Assembly: GCA_017525855.1 (NCBI GenBank)
Contig: JAFXSE010000003.1
Location: 62,001 to 126,000 of the forward strand
Origin: Bacilli bacterium
Lineage (GTDB): Bacteria; Bacillota; Bacilli; RF39; UBA660
Length of the DNA stretch: 64,000 nucleotides
Direction of reading: 5' to 3'
Position 1 is the first letter of the stretch, and each line of letters starts with the position of its first letter. Under the pieces are notes generated by a model, which made no database searches, was not told the DNA's origin, and was given only the letters and a program-made list of their open reading frames with translations. Positions 1-6,214 of the stretch are shown here, in pieces. Position numbers and translations under genes: made by a program.

Positions 1-1605
1 TTTTGTATTTGTAAAGTCATTTTCTTCAGTTTTTTGATTTTTATTTTGCATTCTATCCCAAATATCAATTACAGCATTAGCATAGAGTGCTTCCTTACCT
101 GTCCAACCAGTCAAGATAGATGTACGGTATTCATTTTCTGGTACGACATTGTTATCATATCCAGCAGTTTGTACTGAGAATACATTTACCTTTGGATTAA
201 CCTTCTGTCTATATACTTGAATCAGCTTTAAGACATCGATATAAGAACCACGAGTAACGTAATCTAAATAATCCGCAGAGTTGATACCATATAATCCACC
301 ATGACCAGCCTGCATATCAGAGTAAATAAAAATGTTATCGTAATGTATTTTCTTTTTAATTGCTTGATCAAAGAATAACCAAATACCATTTTCAGTAGAA
401 CCACCAATATTATGTGAATGCTTACTTTGAATCTTATCTAATTGAGACAATACACCATCTCTCTTGTTAACAGATTCAATCTCTAATCTATCACCGAAAA
501 TTCCAACATACCCTTCATCAGAGTTAATAGCTGTCATAACGGAAGACAAGTTATCAATTTCAGCAACCTTAACAGATCCATATTCAGTAGTTAAAGCACC
601 CCAAGCAGATCCAGAGTTATCGGATAAGCAAATTGTCTTACCTTTTAACTTAGGAAAATTATCCATTGCTCTATCCATACATCTGTTCAAGCTTTCTACA
701 ATAGCAGATTCACCCTTAACACGTGGATTAGAAGTTTGGATAGCCTTTAATGCAGACCAGTATCTGAATGGGAATTGCTTACCTTTTTCAACACCATTTT
801 CAAGCATTTCAAGAACTTGCTTTCTGACATCTTCATCTTCAATCTCAGTAAAAATACCACGTAAGTTTCTCAACAAAGCCATGTGTGGTAAATATGTAGA
901 TTGTAAAATTTCAGTCCAAGTCTTACCCTCACTTCTCAATTTTTCCCAAGTAGATTCTTCATCAGTAACTTCAATTGTACCAGACTTCATTAACTCATTG
1001 ATATCTTCAGAACTAGCATGACAAATACGAACTAAGTCAATAATCTTAGCCTTAGTCTTGTACTTAGCTAACTGATACTTCTTAGTATGATTTAACTTCT
1101 CAGCCCAAGCTCTCTTCAAAATAGATGGTAACTTGTTCTTAGATCCATTGAAGAACATCCACAACTCAAACTGATTCCAAATATCAGTAGGAATATTAAT
1201 TACTTCTTCAATACAAGCACGCATGAATACCTTATTTTCTTCATTAAATGCTTTTCTACCTTCATGCATTACAGCTCTAACCATAATTAAAGCAGGATTT
1301 AAACGCATATTATATTCATAACGTAACTTTTTAGCTAATTCCAAAACACCTTTAAAATCATAACTTAAAGCATTATCACAAGCCTTAATGAAAGTTTGAG
1401 TTGTACTATTTAATTTCTTATCCTTTACACCGTCATTCATATAATAGGACTTTTCACCAAAAATAGATGATGCAGCCACCATTTCTAATTCGAGTAATGG
1501 GTTAGTTGTATAGGAAATTCCATCCATATAATTTACAACTTGCTCATCCTTATGCTTATTATAATCTGCTTCTGTTTTACTTGCGTATCCAGAGAACTTA
1601 GACAT
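1..1605 (-). CDS. Ro60/TROVE-domain RNA-binding protein (3' end outside window)
   Basis: About 535 residues are visible and the frame is open at the left edge; Ro60 proteins are usually near 540 residues, so little is missing. The N-terminal two thirds resemble the TROVE HEAT-repeat ring (for example LLRNLRGIF near residue 250). A von Willebrand A domain follows, with the MIDAS motif DNSGS at about 329-333, a later GGST and a YSDMQAG segment, which are the expected metal-site pieces. Ro60 rings bind ends of misfolded RNAs and Y RNAs, and bacterial homologues work in RNA quality control with tRNA-mimicking Y RNAs. The ATG at 1603-1605 follows AAGGAAAAATAAA. Downstream of it in the window lies a cluster of tRNAs and tRNA-like RNAs, which fits a role in RNA handling. 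Family assignment is strong; the phage role is inferred. Confidence 0.87.
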   Translation of the reverse strand, partial: MSKFSGYASKTEADYNKHKDEQVVNYMDGISYTTNPLLELEMVAASSIFGEKSYYMNDGVKDKKLNSTTQTFIKACDNALSYDFKGVLELAKKLRYEYNMRLNPALIMVRAVMHEGRKAFNEENKVFMRACIEEVINIPTDIWNQFELWMFFNGSKNKLPSILKRAWAEKLNHTKKYQLAKYKTKAKIIDLVRICHASSEDINELMKSGTIEVTDEESTWEKLRSEGKTWTEILQSTYLPHMALLRNLRGIFTEIEDEDVRKQVLEMLENGVEKGKQFPFRYWSALKAIQTSNPRVKGESAIVESLNRCMDRAMDNFPKLKGKTICLSDNSGSAWGALTTEYGSVKVAEIDNLSSVMTAINSDEGYVGIFGDRLEIESVNKRDGVLSQLDKIQSKHSHNIGGSTENGIWLFFDQAIKKKIHYDNIFIYSDMQAGHGGLYGINSADYLDYVTRGSYIDVLKLIQVYRQKVNPKVNVFSVQTAGYDNNVVPENEYRTSILTGWTGKEALYANAVIDIWDRMQNKNQKTEENDFTNTK

Positions 1606-1659
1606 TTTATTTTTCCTTTCTTAAATTTTATTTACATTATATTTTTTATATATAATTAT

Positions 1660-1872
1660 TTATTTTGTAAAACCATTATTTTCAGTATTTAATTTATTTG
1701 GTTTCCACATTAAATTAACTAGAGTAGTATTCGATTCTTCATAAAACTTATCAGAACCATCTATAATATTAAGCATATATAATAACTGACAAAAACGCAT
1801 ATCAGGATATTGCTCTACATAATATTCTAGTTTCTTTAAAATTTCTTTATTAGATTCTTGTCTACTACTCAT
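1660..1872 (-). CDS. small conserved-looking hypothetical protein
   Basis: This is a 70-residue acidic protein with a YPDMRFCQLLYMLN stretch followed by FYEESNTTLVNL. Short phage proteins with an 'RF/RLGQLL ... F.ESD..L' pattern are common and uncharacterised. I chose the ATG at 1870-1872 over the upstream GTG because AGGAG lies 8 nt in front of it. It sits between the Ro60 gene and another small gene, same strand. No function can be assigned. Confidence 0.7.
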   Translation of the reverse strand: MSSRQESNKEILKKLEYYVEQYPDMRFCQLLYMLNIIDGSDKFYEESNTTLVNLMWKPNKLNTENNGFTK

Positions 1873-1899
1873 AATAAACACTCCTTTTATTATAGCTGA

Positions 1900-2094
1900 T
1901 TATTTAAGTACTAATATCATTTCTTTAATATTTAAATAATCAGCTATATCTTTTTTCCAATCAAATTTTTTAACATTTTTCTTTTTATTAGGAATAACTT
2001 TAGTTCTGAGTAAACCTGCAATTTGAGCATTTATTAAAGCAAAGTTCCTAGGTTTAGGAGTCTTTACTGTTATTGTCATCTTTTTCTTTTTCAT
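1900..2094 (-). CDS. small basic hypothetical protein
   Basis: It encodes 64 residues, very rich in lysine, beginning MKKKKMTITVKTPKPRN. The net charge suggests nucleic-acid contact but no domain is recognisable. It overlaps the 3' end of the preceding gene by about 40 bases, as is usual in this tightly packed genome. GGAG lies just upstream of the first ATG; an internal ATG six codons in is an alternative start. Confidence 0.55.
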   Translation of the reverse strand: MKKKKMTITVKTPKPRNFALINAQIAGLLRTKVIPNKKKNVKKFDWKKDIADYLNIKEMILVLK

Positions 2095-2311
2095 TTTGTT
2101 TCTCCATAAGTTTAATCAATTTATCAACCCTTTCTCTTAATTCTTCAACTTCTTTTTTTAAATCAATTACTTCTTTTTGTGTTTCTTCGATTGCATTTTC
2201 AGCTCTACGTGCTGCTGATTTAGCACTTGTAGCTTGAGCATATGTCCATATTCCAGCATTTGCATTAACTGTAAATAAACAAATAAATAAAGTAATAAAT
2301 ATTTTTTTCAT
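2054..2311 (-). CDS. exported coiled-coil protein
   Basis: The 85-residue product starts with a clear Sec signal peptide (MKKIFITLFICLF, cleavage likely after VNANA). A single charged heptad-type coiled coil of about 45 residues follows (EVIDLKKEVEELRERVDKL) and then a polar tail. No lipobox is present. An exported small coiled-coil protein could act at lysis (spanin-like) or in the envelope, but nothing in the sequence decides this. It overlaps the next gene downstream. Confidence 0.7.
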   Translation of the reverse strand: MKKIFITLFICLFTVNANAGIWTYAQATSAKSAARRAENAIEETQKEVIDLKKEVEELRERVDKLIKLMEKQNEKEKDDNNSKDS

Positions 2312-2312
2312 T

Positions 2313-2477
2313 TTATTTCTCTACCATAAATTTTGCAATTTCTTTTTTGAAATATTGACGGACTCTTTTATGGTATTTTTTAACCATAGCTTGAATTGCG
2401 TCTTTTTCACTAGCTATACGAAAATCAACTTTAAACTCTTCGTCTGGTTTAACATTAATAGCTTTATAACTTTTCAT
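2313..2477 (-). CDS. small hypothetical protein (54 aa)
   Basis: This short frame starts with MKSYKAINVKPDEEF and ends FMVEK. It has a strong ribosome binding site (TAGGAGATATAAA before the ATG at 2475-2477) and stops 2 bases before the next gene, so it fits the operon. The middle is basic and helical (MVKKYHKRVRQYFKKE). No family is recognised. Confidence 0.7.
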   Translation of the reverse strand: MKSYKAINVKPDEEFKVDFRIASEKDAIQAMVKKYHKRVRQYFKKEIAKFMVEK

Positions 2478-2486
2478 TTTATATCT

Positions 2487-2693
2487 CCTATAAAAAGTAA
2501 GGGGAATTAACCTATCCCCATCGGTTTGTTAGTATCCAGGGCACTTATACCATGCTGTACCTAGTTTGTTTCACCATTAATACTAGGAAATACGAACCAT
2601 TCGAACTGCGGTACGACAGAATGGGTTTCAACAAAAGGTTATCCCATCAACCTTTATTTCAGATTAAGTAGCAACTCTTAATCTTCAATTGGT
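2487..2693 (-). ncRNA. candidate structured RNA between two genes
   Basis: About 200 bases without an open frame read on the minus strand as a series of hairpins: GATTAAG/CTTAATC, AAAGGTT/AACCTTT, an AACC-ATTC/GAATGGTT stem, CCTAGT/ACTAGG, and GGGGA/TTCCCC just before the next ribosome binding site. The stretch also contains a T-loop-like GTTCGAAT. It lies between a terminator (2694-2732) and the 54-residue gene, about 0.9 kb upstream of the Ro60 gene on the same strand. It could be a leader or an independent RNA, and a Ro60 ligand is one possibility. The call rests only on hand-read pairing. Confidence 0.4.
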
Positions 2694-2732
2694 AAAAAAA
2701 TATGACCTAATTTAATTAAAAATTAAGTCATA
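2694..2732 (-). terminator. intrinsic terminator of the Dps-like gene
   Basis: On the minus strand a long AT-rich hairpin (TATGAC ... GTCATA arms, 2701-2732) is followed directly by seven T residues. It begins 25 bases after the stop of the Dps-like gene. Confidence 0.75.
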
Positions 2733-2756
2733 CAAATTTAAATGTAAAGCCATTAA

Positions 2757-3176
2757 TTATGATAAACGAGCTAAAACTAATCCATACAATTGAGAAATAA
2801 CAGAAGCCATATTATCAAGCTCAGCATTAATTCCGCGCATAGAATCTAATTTTTCTATATTCTGTAAAAACTCATTCATCATTCTTAATAATTCTTTATA
2901 CATTGGAATTATATTTTCAGATTTAGCTTCAAAAGATTTGCCTTCATACTTAACACACAATGCAGATAATTCATCAACATCATTAATATCTTTTCTACCT
3001 AAACCCATATAATATTGTTCAGCAATTGTATCTATGATACCATCATCAATATCATCATAAATACGATCAAATAATAAATGATCAGACATGAAATTATCAC
3101 CAGCAGTTTTCCAGTGATATTTCTTAGCTGTAGACTTAATTGCTTTATATAATCCAAGTATTTCAATTAACTTCAT
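2757..3176 (-). CDS. Dps/ferritin-like protein (probable)
   Basis: The 139-residue protein carries the Dps-type signature on its first two helices: YHWKT at about 20-24, then SDHLLFDRIYDDI and IIDTIAEQ, which match the LHW...H..FD..Y......D.iaE pattern of Dps ferroxidase helices. Length is slightly short for Dps (150-170). Dps shells bind iron, detoxify peroxide and often coat DNA; a phage copy could protect DNA or handle iron during infection. It is monocistronic, with its own promoter-like motif (3215) and terminator. It could instead be an unrelated helical bundle, as later residues match less well. Confidence 0.6.
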   Translation of the reverse strand: MKLIEILGLYKAIKSTAKKYHWKTAGDNFMSDHLLFDRIYDDIDDGIIDTIAEQYYMGLGRKDINDVDELSALCVKYEGKSFEAKSENIIPMYKELLRMMNEFLQNIEKLDSMRGINAELDNMASVISQLYGLVLARLS

Positions 3177-3214
3177 AATTCCACACTATAAATAAAAATT
3201 ACTTTTCATTTATA

Positions 3215-3222
3215 TTAGAACA
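3215..3222 (-). promoter_or_regulatory. GTTCTAA-type promoter motif
   Basis: The minus strand reads TGTTCTAATATAAATG in the gap upstream of the Dps-like gene. It is one of at least a dozen intergenic copies of an AGTTCTAWA-like element in this window. Confidence 0.5.
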
Positions 3223-3225
3223 TTA

Positions 3226-3432
3226 CTACTTTTTCTTTTTGCCTTTAGTATCAACTACAACAGCAACTTCTTTTTTAGGTCCTTTAATATTACACTTTGG
3301 AGCCTTACCAACATTTTTGGAAATTTTACAAAGCATAGGACTTAATTTTAAATGCTTAGCCCATCTTTTCTTAAATAATTGCTCTTCGAATAAACGTTGT
3401 TTTTCTTCATATGACAGCTCTTTATCAGCCAT
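3226..3432 (-). CDS. small basic hypothetical protein
   Basis: The product is 68 residues, with an acidic start (MADKELSYEEKQRLFEEQ) and a strongly basic C-terminal half ending KGKKKK. This could be a nucleic-acid- or ribosome-associated small protein. AAAGGAG lies before the start. An opposite-strand frame over the same bases (3239-3442) is a shadow. Confidence 0.6.
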   Translation of the reverse strand: MADKELSYEEKQRLFEEQLFKKRWAKHLKLSPMLCKISKNVGKAPKCNIKGPKKEVAVVVDTKGKKKK

Positions 3433-3463
3433 TTTTATATAACTCCTTTATTAAGTTGTTGTT

Positions 3464-3838
3464 TTAACGTGAAAAATTTTTAAAATGTTTTTGTGTTTCA
3501 ATAAATATATTATTATCCATTACTTTTGCTTTTTCTTTTGCTAATTGTTCATAATAAGCATATCTATCTTTCGTTAAAGGATAATAATATAAAGCTTTTG
3601 AATCTAGAATAACATATTTTTTAATTTCTTGTTCTGATTTATTTGCATATACATCACAAAGCATATCAAAAAACTGTTGTTGTAACTCTTCATCTTGCAT
3701 AGACTTTTTATAATATCGTGATACTTTATGAGCTTCAACTGCAATATTAGCTTGAGTTTCTATAGCTCTTTGTTTATCACCAGACAATTCGATAAATTTA
3801 GACTCCTTTTTTAAAAATGAAAAATGTCTATAATTCAT
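3464..3838 (-). CDS. hypothetical protein
   Basis: This 124-residue, mostly helical and charged protein (MNYRHFSFLKKES) has no recognised motif. ATAGGATACAATTAAA precedes the ATG and a GTTCTAA promoter motif lies about 50 bases upstream. It is the last protein gene before the RNA island. Confidence 0.65.
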   Translation of the reverse strand: MNYRHFSFLKKESKFIELSGDKQRAIETQANIAVEAHKVSRYYKKSMQDEELQQQFFDMLCDVYANKSEQEIKKYVILDSKALYYYPLTKDRYAYYEQLAKEKAKVMDNNIFIETQKHFKNFSR

Positions 3839-3886
3839 TTTAATTGTATCCTATAAAAATTCATAAAAATTAATCAAATATTATCA

Positions 3887-3893
3887 TTAGAAC
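3887..3893 (-). promoter_or_regulatory. GTTCTAA-type promoter motif
   Basis: The minus strand reads TTTTAGTTCTAATGATAATATT about 50 bases upstream of the gene at 3464-3838. It matches the recurrent intergenic motif and is followed by an AT-rich stretch resembling a -10 region. Confidence 0.5.
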
Positions 3894-4019
3894 TAAAATA
3901 TCATTTGTCCATTTTAAAAACAAGACCTAGGAATTTTTAAAACTCTATGTTATTTCATAGGACAGATCATAACATTATTGAGATGCCATAGGATTACTGG
4001 GACAATTCTTTATATAAAC
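3894..4019 (-). ncRNA. structured gap sharing a motif with the unit at 6762-6882
   Basis: The plus-strand bases 3966-3989 (ATCATAACATTATTGAGATG and following CCAT) match 6852-6875 at nearly every position. A CTATG/CATAG hairpin and GTCCC segments surround the motif. No open frame is present. The shared element suggests a related small RNA, but its ends are not defined. Confidence 0.35.
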
Positions 4020-4093
4020 TGGCTAGGGTACATGGATTCGAACCACGATTAACGGAGTCAAATTCCGCTTTCCGACCATTAGAAGATACCCTA
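4020..4093 (-). tRNA. tRNA-Gln (UUG)
   Basis: The acceptor is TAGGGTA/TACCCTA and the anticodon arm GCGGA-ATTTGAC-TCCGT puts UUG at 34-36. The T-arm is GTGG-TTCGAAT-CCAT and the 3' CCA is encoded. Reads CAA/CAG, of which CAA dominates in this AT-rich genome. Confidence 0.93.
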
Positions 4094-4106
4094 AATAAAA
4101 AGAGAA

Positions 4107-4211
4107 GGGAACAGGGACCGTATGATGTAATCTCAGTGTATTGTTCCCATAAAGAAAGTGACTTTTTGATCACATAGTTTATCACTACTGAACCTAAACG
4201 GAGAAGTCACT
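4107..4211 (-). ncRNA. two strong hairpins next to tRNA-Gln
   Basis: Arms GGGAACA (4107-4113) and TGTTCCC (4142-4148) close one hairpin. AGTGACTT (4157-4164) and AAGTCACT (4204-4211) close a second. No plausible gene lies here. They may be processing signals or parts of a small RNA. Confidence 0.4.
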
Positions 4212-4226
4212 AAAGAAACTCCCTAA

Positions 4227-4356
4227 AATTTGACAATTGTAACCCTATTCTATCATTTCAAATATGTTACTTCCTGTTCGGTCTGTACTCAGCAATCAGG
4301 ACTAGCTTGGAGGAACTAAATATATTAAAGTCAACCTATTTTTTATTGTCAAAATT
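4227..4356 (-). ncRNA. stem-closed RNA unit, about 130 nt
   Basis: The ends pair through AATTTGACAAT (4227-4237) and ATTGTCAAAATT (4345-4356), enclosing about 110 bases with an inner TTCCT/AGGAA pair. The minus strand contains CAGACCGAAC (4276-4285), which recurs in the unit at 6762-6882. A 5'/3' end-paired stem around a loop domain is the architecture of Y RNAs, so a Ro60 ligand is conceivable. No open frame is present. Confidence 0.45.
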
Positions 4357-4362
4357 TAAAAA

Positions 4363-4456
4363 TGGCACCCCGTAAACTGATTCGAACAGCATTCCCGTAC
4401 TAATTGATTGGAGCTATAGACATTTCAATCAGCGGTCACCATGACTACAACGAGGT
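4363..4456 (-). ncRNA. tRNA-like RNA or degenerate tRNA
   Basis: The acceptor pairs ACCTCGT/ACGGGGT (one G-U). A T-loop TTCGAAT with imperfect stem and an encoded GCCA end are present. The 94-nt length and a TGATTG/CAATCA stem with a 15-base loop in place of a seven-base anticodon loop leave no readable anticodon. It is either decayed or a tRNA mimic. Confidence 0.5.
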
Positions 4457-4465
4457 ATTAAATAT

Positions 4466-4585
4466 TCTTCTTGACAAGACTCGAACTTGTACCAAAACCT
4501 TAAGTGGAGTTATGCTTCCGCACGTTAGTGTTTAGTAACATAACTATGATATCACTAAATCTATCCATTTTTACACCACAAGAAG
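4466..4585 (-). ncRNA. tRNA-like RNA with extended hairpin in place of anticodon arm
   Basis: A perfect seven-pair acceptor (CTTCTTG/CAAGAAG) and a perfect T-arm (ACAAG-TTCGAGT-CTTGT) enclose a 120-nt element. The centre holds an irregular hairpin (TTTAGTGA ... TTACTAAA, with CAT-AGTT-ATG at the tip) and a second short stem. There is no anticodon arm and no CCA end. This resembles the modular layout of YrlA-type bacterial Y RNAs, which mimic tRNA. Confidence 0.5.
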
Positions 4586-4625
4586 TTAATATATTCTTAA
4601 TAAAAAGAAACAATATAATTAAAAT

Positions 4626-4704
4626 TGGCGCCCCCACATGATTTCCACACATTATCTTGGACCTACATCCTAAGCTATCTATTCGCGACTAGATATAACA
4701 GGGC
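4626..4704 (-). ncRNA. non-canonical tRNA or tRNA-like RNA
   Basis: The length (79 nt) and encoded GCCA end fit a tRNA, and GCCC pairs with GGGC in the acceptor, but two lower acceptor pairs fail. The D-arm is a perfect TATCTA/TAGATA hairpin with loop GTCGCGAA. The T-loop reads TGGAAAT instead of TTCRANT. The anticodon region (CTTAGGATGTAGGTCCAAG) could give GUA only with a mismatch. Identity is not assigned. Confidence 0.45.
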
Positions 4705-4711
4705 ATAAAAC

Positions 4712-4796
4712 TGGTGGAAGGGGTTGGACTCGAACCAACGAACCCCAAAGGGAGGGGATTTACAGTCCCCAGCAATTGCCACTATGCGACCCTTCC
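4712..4796 (-). tRNA. tRNA-Tyr (GUA)
   Basis: Class II tRNA of 85 nt: acceptor GGAAGGG/CCCTTCC, anticodon arm GGGGA-CTGTAAA-TCCCC, a long variable arm, T-arm GTTGG-TTCGAGT-CCAAC, and encoded ACCA. All invariant features are present. Confidence 0.95.
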
Positions 4797-4811
4797 ATTA
4801 TTTAATAAAAA

Positions 4812-4970
4812 TAAAGCATTAGAGGAATCGAACCTCAATTCCTATGAAAGCGTGCTTATATCAAAGTTTAGCTTCCATATCAGTCTATTATGGAGTTTAT
4901 CCACTGCCACGGGTACCCTTTCGGTAGGTATGCGCACTTCCCAGCGTGGCTGTTACCACAACTCTGCTTT
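4812..4970 (-). ncRNA. large tRNA-like RNA, about 159 nt
   Basis: The ends pair through AAAGCA/TGCTTT and a canonical T-arm GAGG-TTCGATT-CCTC lies 15 bases from the 3' end, as in tRNA. Between them are about 110 bases with hairpins GTGG/CCAC, TACC/GGTA and CCATA/TATGG instead of D and anticodon arms. There is no CCA; the 3' end runs into TTTTTATT. This is the largest of four such elements and a good Y-RNA-like candidate. Confidence 0.45.
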
Positions 4971-4991
4971 ATATTTTGTAATAACAAAAAT

Positions 4992-5069
4992 TGGTCGGGG
5001 CGAGAGGATTCTAACCTCCGACATCTTGCTCCCAAAGCAAGCGCTCTAAACAGGCTGAGCTACGCCCCG
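4992..5069 (-). tRNA. tRNA-Pro (UGG)
   Basis: Acceptor CGGGGCG/CGCCCCG, anticodon arm CTTGC-TTTGGGA-GCAAG, encoded ACCA. The T-loop reads TTAGAAT, so position 56 is A rather than the near-invariant C that pairs with G19. Otherwise regular. Confidence 0.92.
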
Positions 5070-5070
5070 A

Positions 5071-5161
5071 TGGTGGAACAGGTGTGACTCGAACACACAT
5101 TCTACACGGCTTATAAGGCCGCAGCTACTGAGATCCTACGTACCAATTTAGCTACTGTTCC
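5071..5161 (-). tRNA. tRNA-Ile (UAU) with enlarged D-loop
   Basis: Acceptor GGAACAG/CTGTTCC, anticodon arm GCGGC-CTTATAA-GCCGT (UAU, reads AUA), T-arm GTGTG-TTCGAGT-CACAC and encoded ACCA are all regular. The D-arm pairs AGCTA/TAGCT around a loop of about 21 bases, some 13-15 more than usual, giving 91 nt. The 5' end abuts the stop codon of the HNH gene. Confidence 0.85.
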
Positions 5162-5671
5162 TTAAATATTTTTATAGGATCTATTTTTTAAAATTTCTAA
5201 AATTGTATTATGAGCTACTCCAAATTTTCTTCCTAAAGCTCTACATCCAAATACATTATCTCTAGGTATATAATGCTCTCTTATCCATTTTACTTGGGTA
5301 TTTGTTAATTTAGCTTGAGAACTTTTTTCACCTTTATATATTTTTAATAAGCCATGTTTATTAGCATGAATCATATTTTCTTGATTAGTACACCATTCTA
5401 AATTAGTAACAACATTATTTTGTTTATTTCCATCAATATGATTAACAAATGGTTTATTTTCTAAATTTGGTATAAAAGCTTCTGCTACTAACCTATGAAT
5501 TTTTACTGCTTTACTTTTACTATTTTTTCCATTTGGTTTTAAACAAATATTTAAATATCCTGTACGTTTATTTAAATAACTTTTAATTATTTTACCGGAT
5601 CTACCTTTTAATCTACCTAAATTACTAATAAAATACCCAGATATTTCAGTTTCTTTCCATATTTCTTCCAT
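5162..5671 (-). CDS. HNH homing endonuclease with NUMOD4 and helix-turn-helix regions
   Basis: The 169-residue protein begins with a NUMOD4-type segment (EEIWKETEISGYFISNLGRL). An HNH core follows (VKIHRLVAEAFIPN, then VNHIDGNKQNNVVTNLEW at about 80-95). The C-terminal third is a DNA-binding region (GCRALGRKFGVAHNTILEIL). Free-standing HNH enzymes of this kind are mobile genes that cut and copy themselves into related phage genomes. It sits inside the tRNA cluster, its stop touching tRNA-Ile, which looks like an insertion site between RNA genes. AAAGGATATTAT precedes the ATG. Confidence 0.92.
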   Translation of the reverse strand: MEEIWKETEISGYFISNLGRLKGRSGKIIKSYLNKRTGYLNICLKPNGKNSKSKAVKIHRLVAEAFIPNLENKPFVNHIDGNKQNNVVTNLEWCTNQENMIHANKHGLLKIYKGEKSSQAKLTNTQVKWIREHYIPRDNVFGCRALGRKFGVAHNTILEILKNRSYKNI

Positions 5672-5747
5672 ATAATATCCTTTCTTAATTAATATATTTA
5701 GAATATTATATTTAAATATTTCTACTAAGTTTTTATAATATTAAAAT

Positions 5748-5824
5748 TGGTACGACCAACGGGCTCTGCCCCCGTGTTTCATGCGTGAAAGGCATGTGAA
5801 CTAGACTGACTATTCGATGGTCGC
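5748..5824 (-). tRNA. tRNA-Glu (UUC) with unusual T-loop
   Basis: Acceptor GCGACCA/TGGTCGT, anticodon arm CATGC-CTTTCAC-GCATG and encoded ACCA are regular. The T-stem ACGGG/CCCGT is intact but its loop reads GGCAGAG, lacking T54, T55 and C56. That would abolish the standard D-loop/T-loop contacts. Confidence 0.85.
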
Positions 5825-5829
5825 ATGAA

Positions 5830-5907
5830 TGGCGGTGCTTACGGGACTTGAACCCGTGATCTTCGCCGTGACAGGGCGATGTCCTAGACCAACTGAACGA
5901 AAGCACC
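5830..5907 (-). tRNA. tRNA-Asp (GUC)
   Basis: Acceptor GGTGCTT/AAGCACC, anticodon arm TCGCC-CTGTCAC-GGCGA, T-arm ACGGG-TTCAAGT-CCCGT, encoded GCCA. Confidence 0.95.
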
Positions 5908-5912
5908 TTAAT

Positions 5913-5999
5913 TGGTGCGCCTGACTGGAATTGAACCAGCACGGAGTTATCTCCAACAGATTTTAAGTCTGCAGCGTCTACCTATTCCGCCACAAGCGC
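5913..5999 (-). tRNA. tRNA-Leu (UAA)
   Basis: Class II tRNA of 87 nt: acceptor GCGCTTG/CAGGCGC, anticodon arm CAGA-CTTAAAA-TCTG, variable arm, T-arm CTGG-TTCAATT-CCAG, encoded ACCA. Reads UUA/UUG, the favoured leucine codons here. Confidence 0.95.
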
Positions 6000-6006
6000 A
6001 TAAATT

Positions 6007-6081
6007 TGGCTGGGAAGGTGGGGCTCGAACCCACAACACATCGGTTAACAGCCGATTGCTCTGCCTTTGAGCTACATCCCA
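6007..6081 (-). tRNA. tRNA-Asn (GUU)
   Basis: Acceptor TGGGATG/CTTCCCA with one T-T mismatch, anticodon arm ATCGG-CTGTTAA-CCGAT, T-arm GTGGG-TTCGAGC-CCCAC, encoded GCCA. Confidence 0.94.
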
Positions 6082-6087
6082 ATATAA

Positions 6088-6161
6088 TGGTGCCCCCACA
6101 CTGAATCGAACAATGAAATCCTCATTACAAGTGAGGTGTTATACCTTTTAACTATAGGGGC
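6088..6161 (-). tRNA. tRNA-Thr (UGU)
   Basis: Acceptor GCCCCTA/TGGGGGC, anticodon arm CCTCA-CTTGTAA-TGAGG, T-loop TTCGATT with a weak stem, encoded ACCA. Confidence 0.92.
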
Positions 6162-6167
6162 TTTAAG

Positions 6168-6200
6168 GCTACCTTCTATTTAACCTTGAAAGGTAGTAGC
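6168..6200 (-). other. hairpin between a protein gene and tRNA-Thr
   Basis: Arms GCTACCTT (6168-6175) and AAAGGTAG-T-AGC (6189-6200) form a strong stem just after the stop of the gene at 6215-6580 on the minus strand. No T-tract follows, so an RNA-processing signal is likelier than a terminator. Confidence 0.45.
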
Positions 6201-6214
6201 AAGGAGTTTTAACA

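Noticed and set aside
464..1021. Plus-strand open frame of 185 codons
   Set aside because: It lies fully inside the Ro60-like gene on the opposite strand, has no ribosome binding site, and its composition is that of an antisense shadow.
4714..5087. Plus-strand open frames across tRNA-Tyr, the 159-nt RNA and tRNA-Pro
   Set aside because: They are produced by GC-rich RNA genes read on the wrong strand.
5162..5671. HNH gene inside a group I intron splitting a tRNA
   Set aside because: Both flanking tRNAs (Ile and Glu) are complete, and no split tRNA halves or intron core are visible; a free-standing homing gene explains it.
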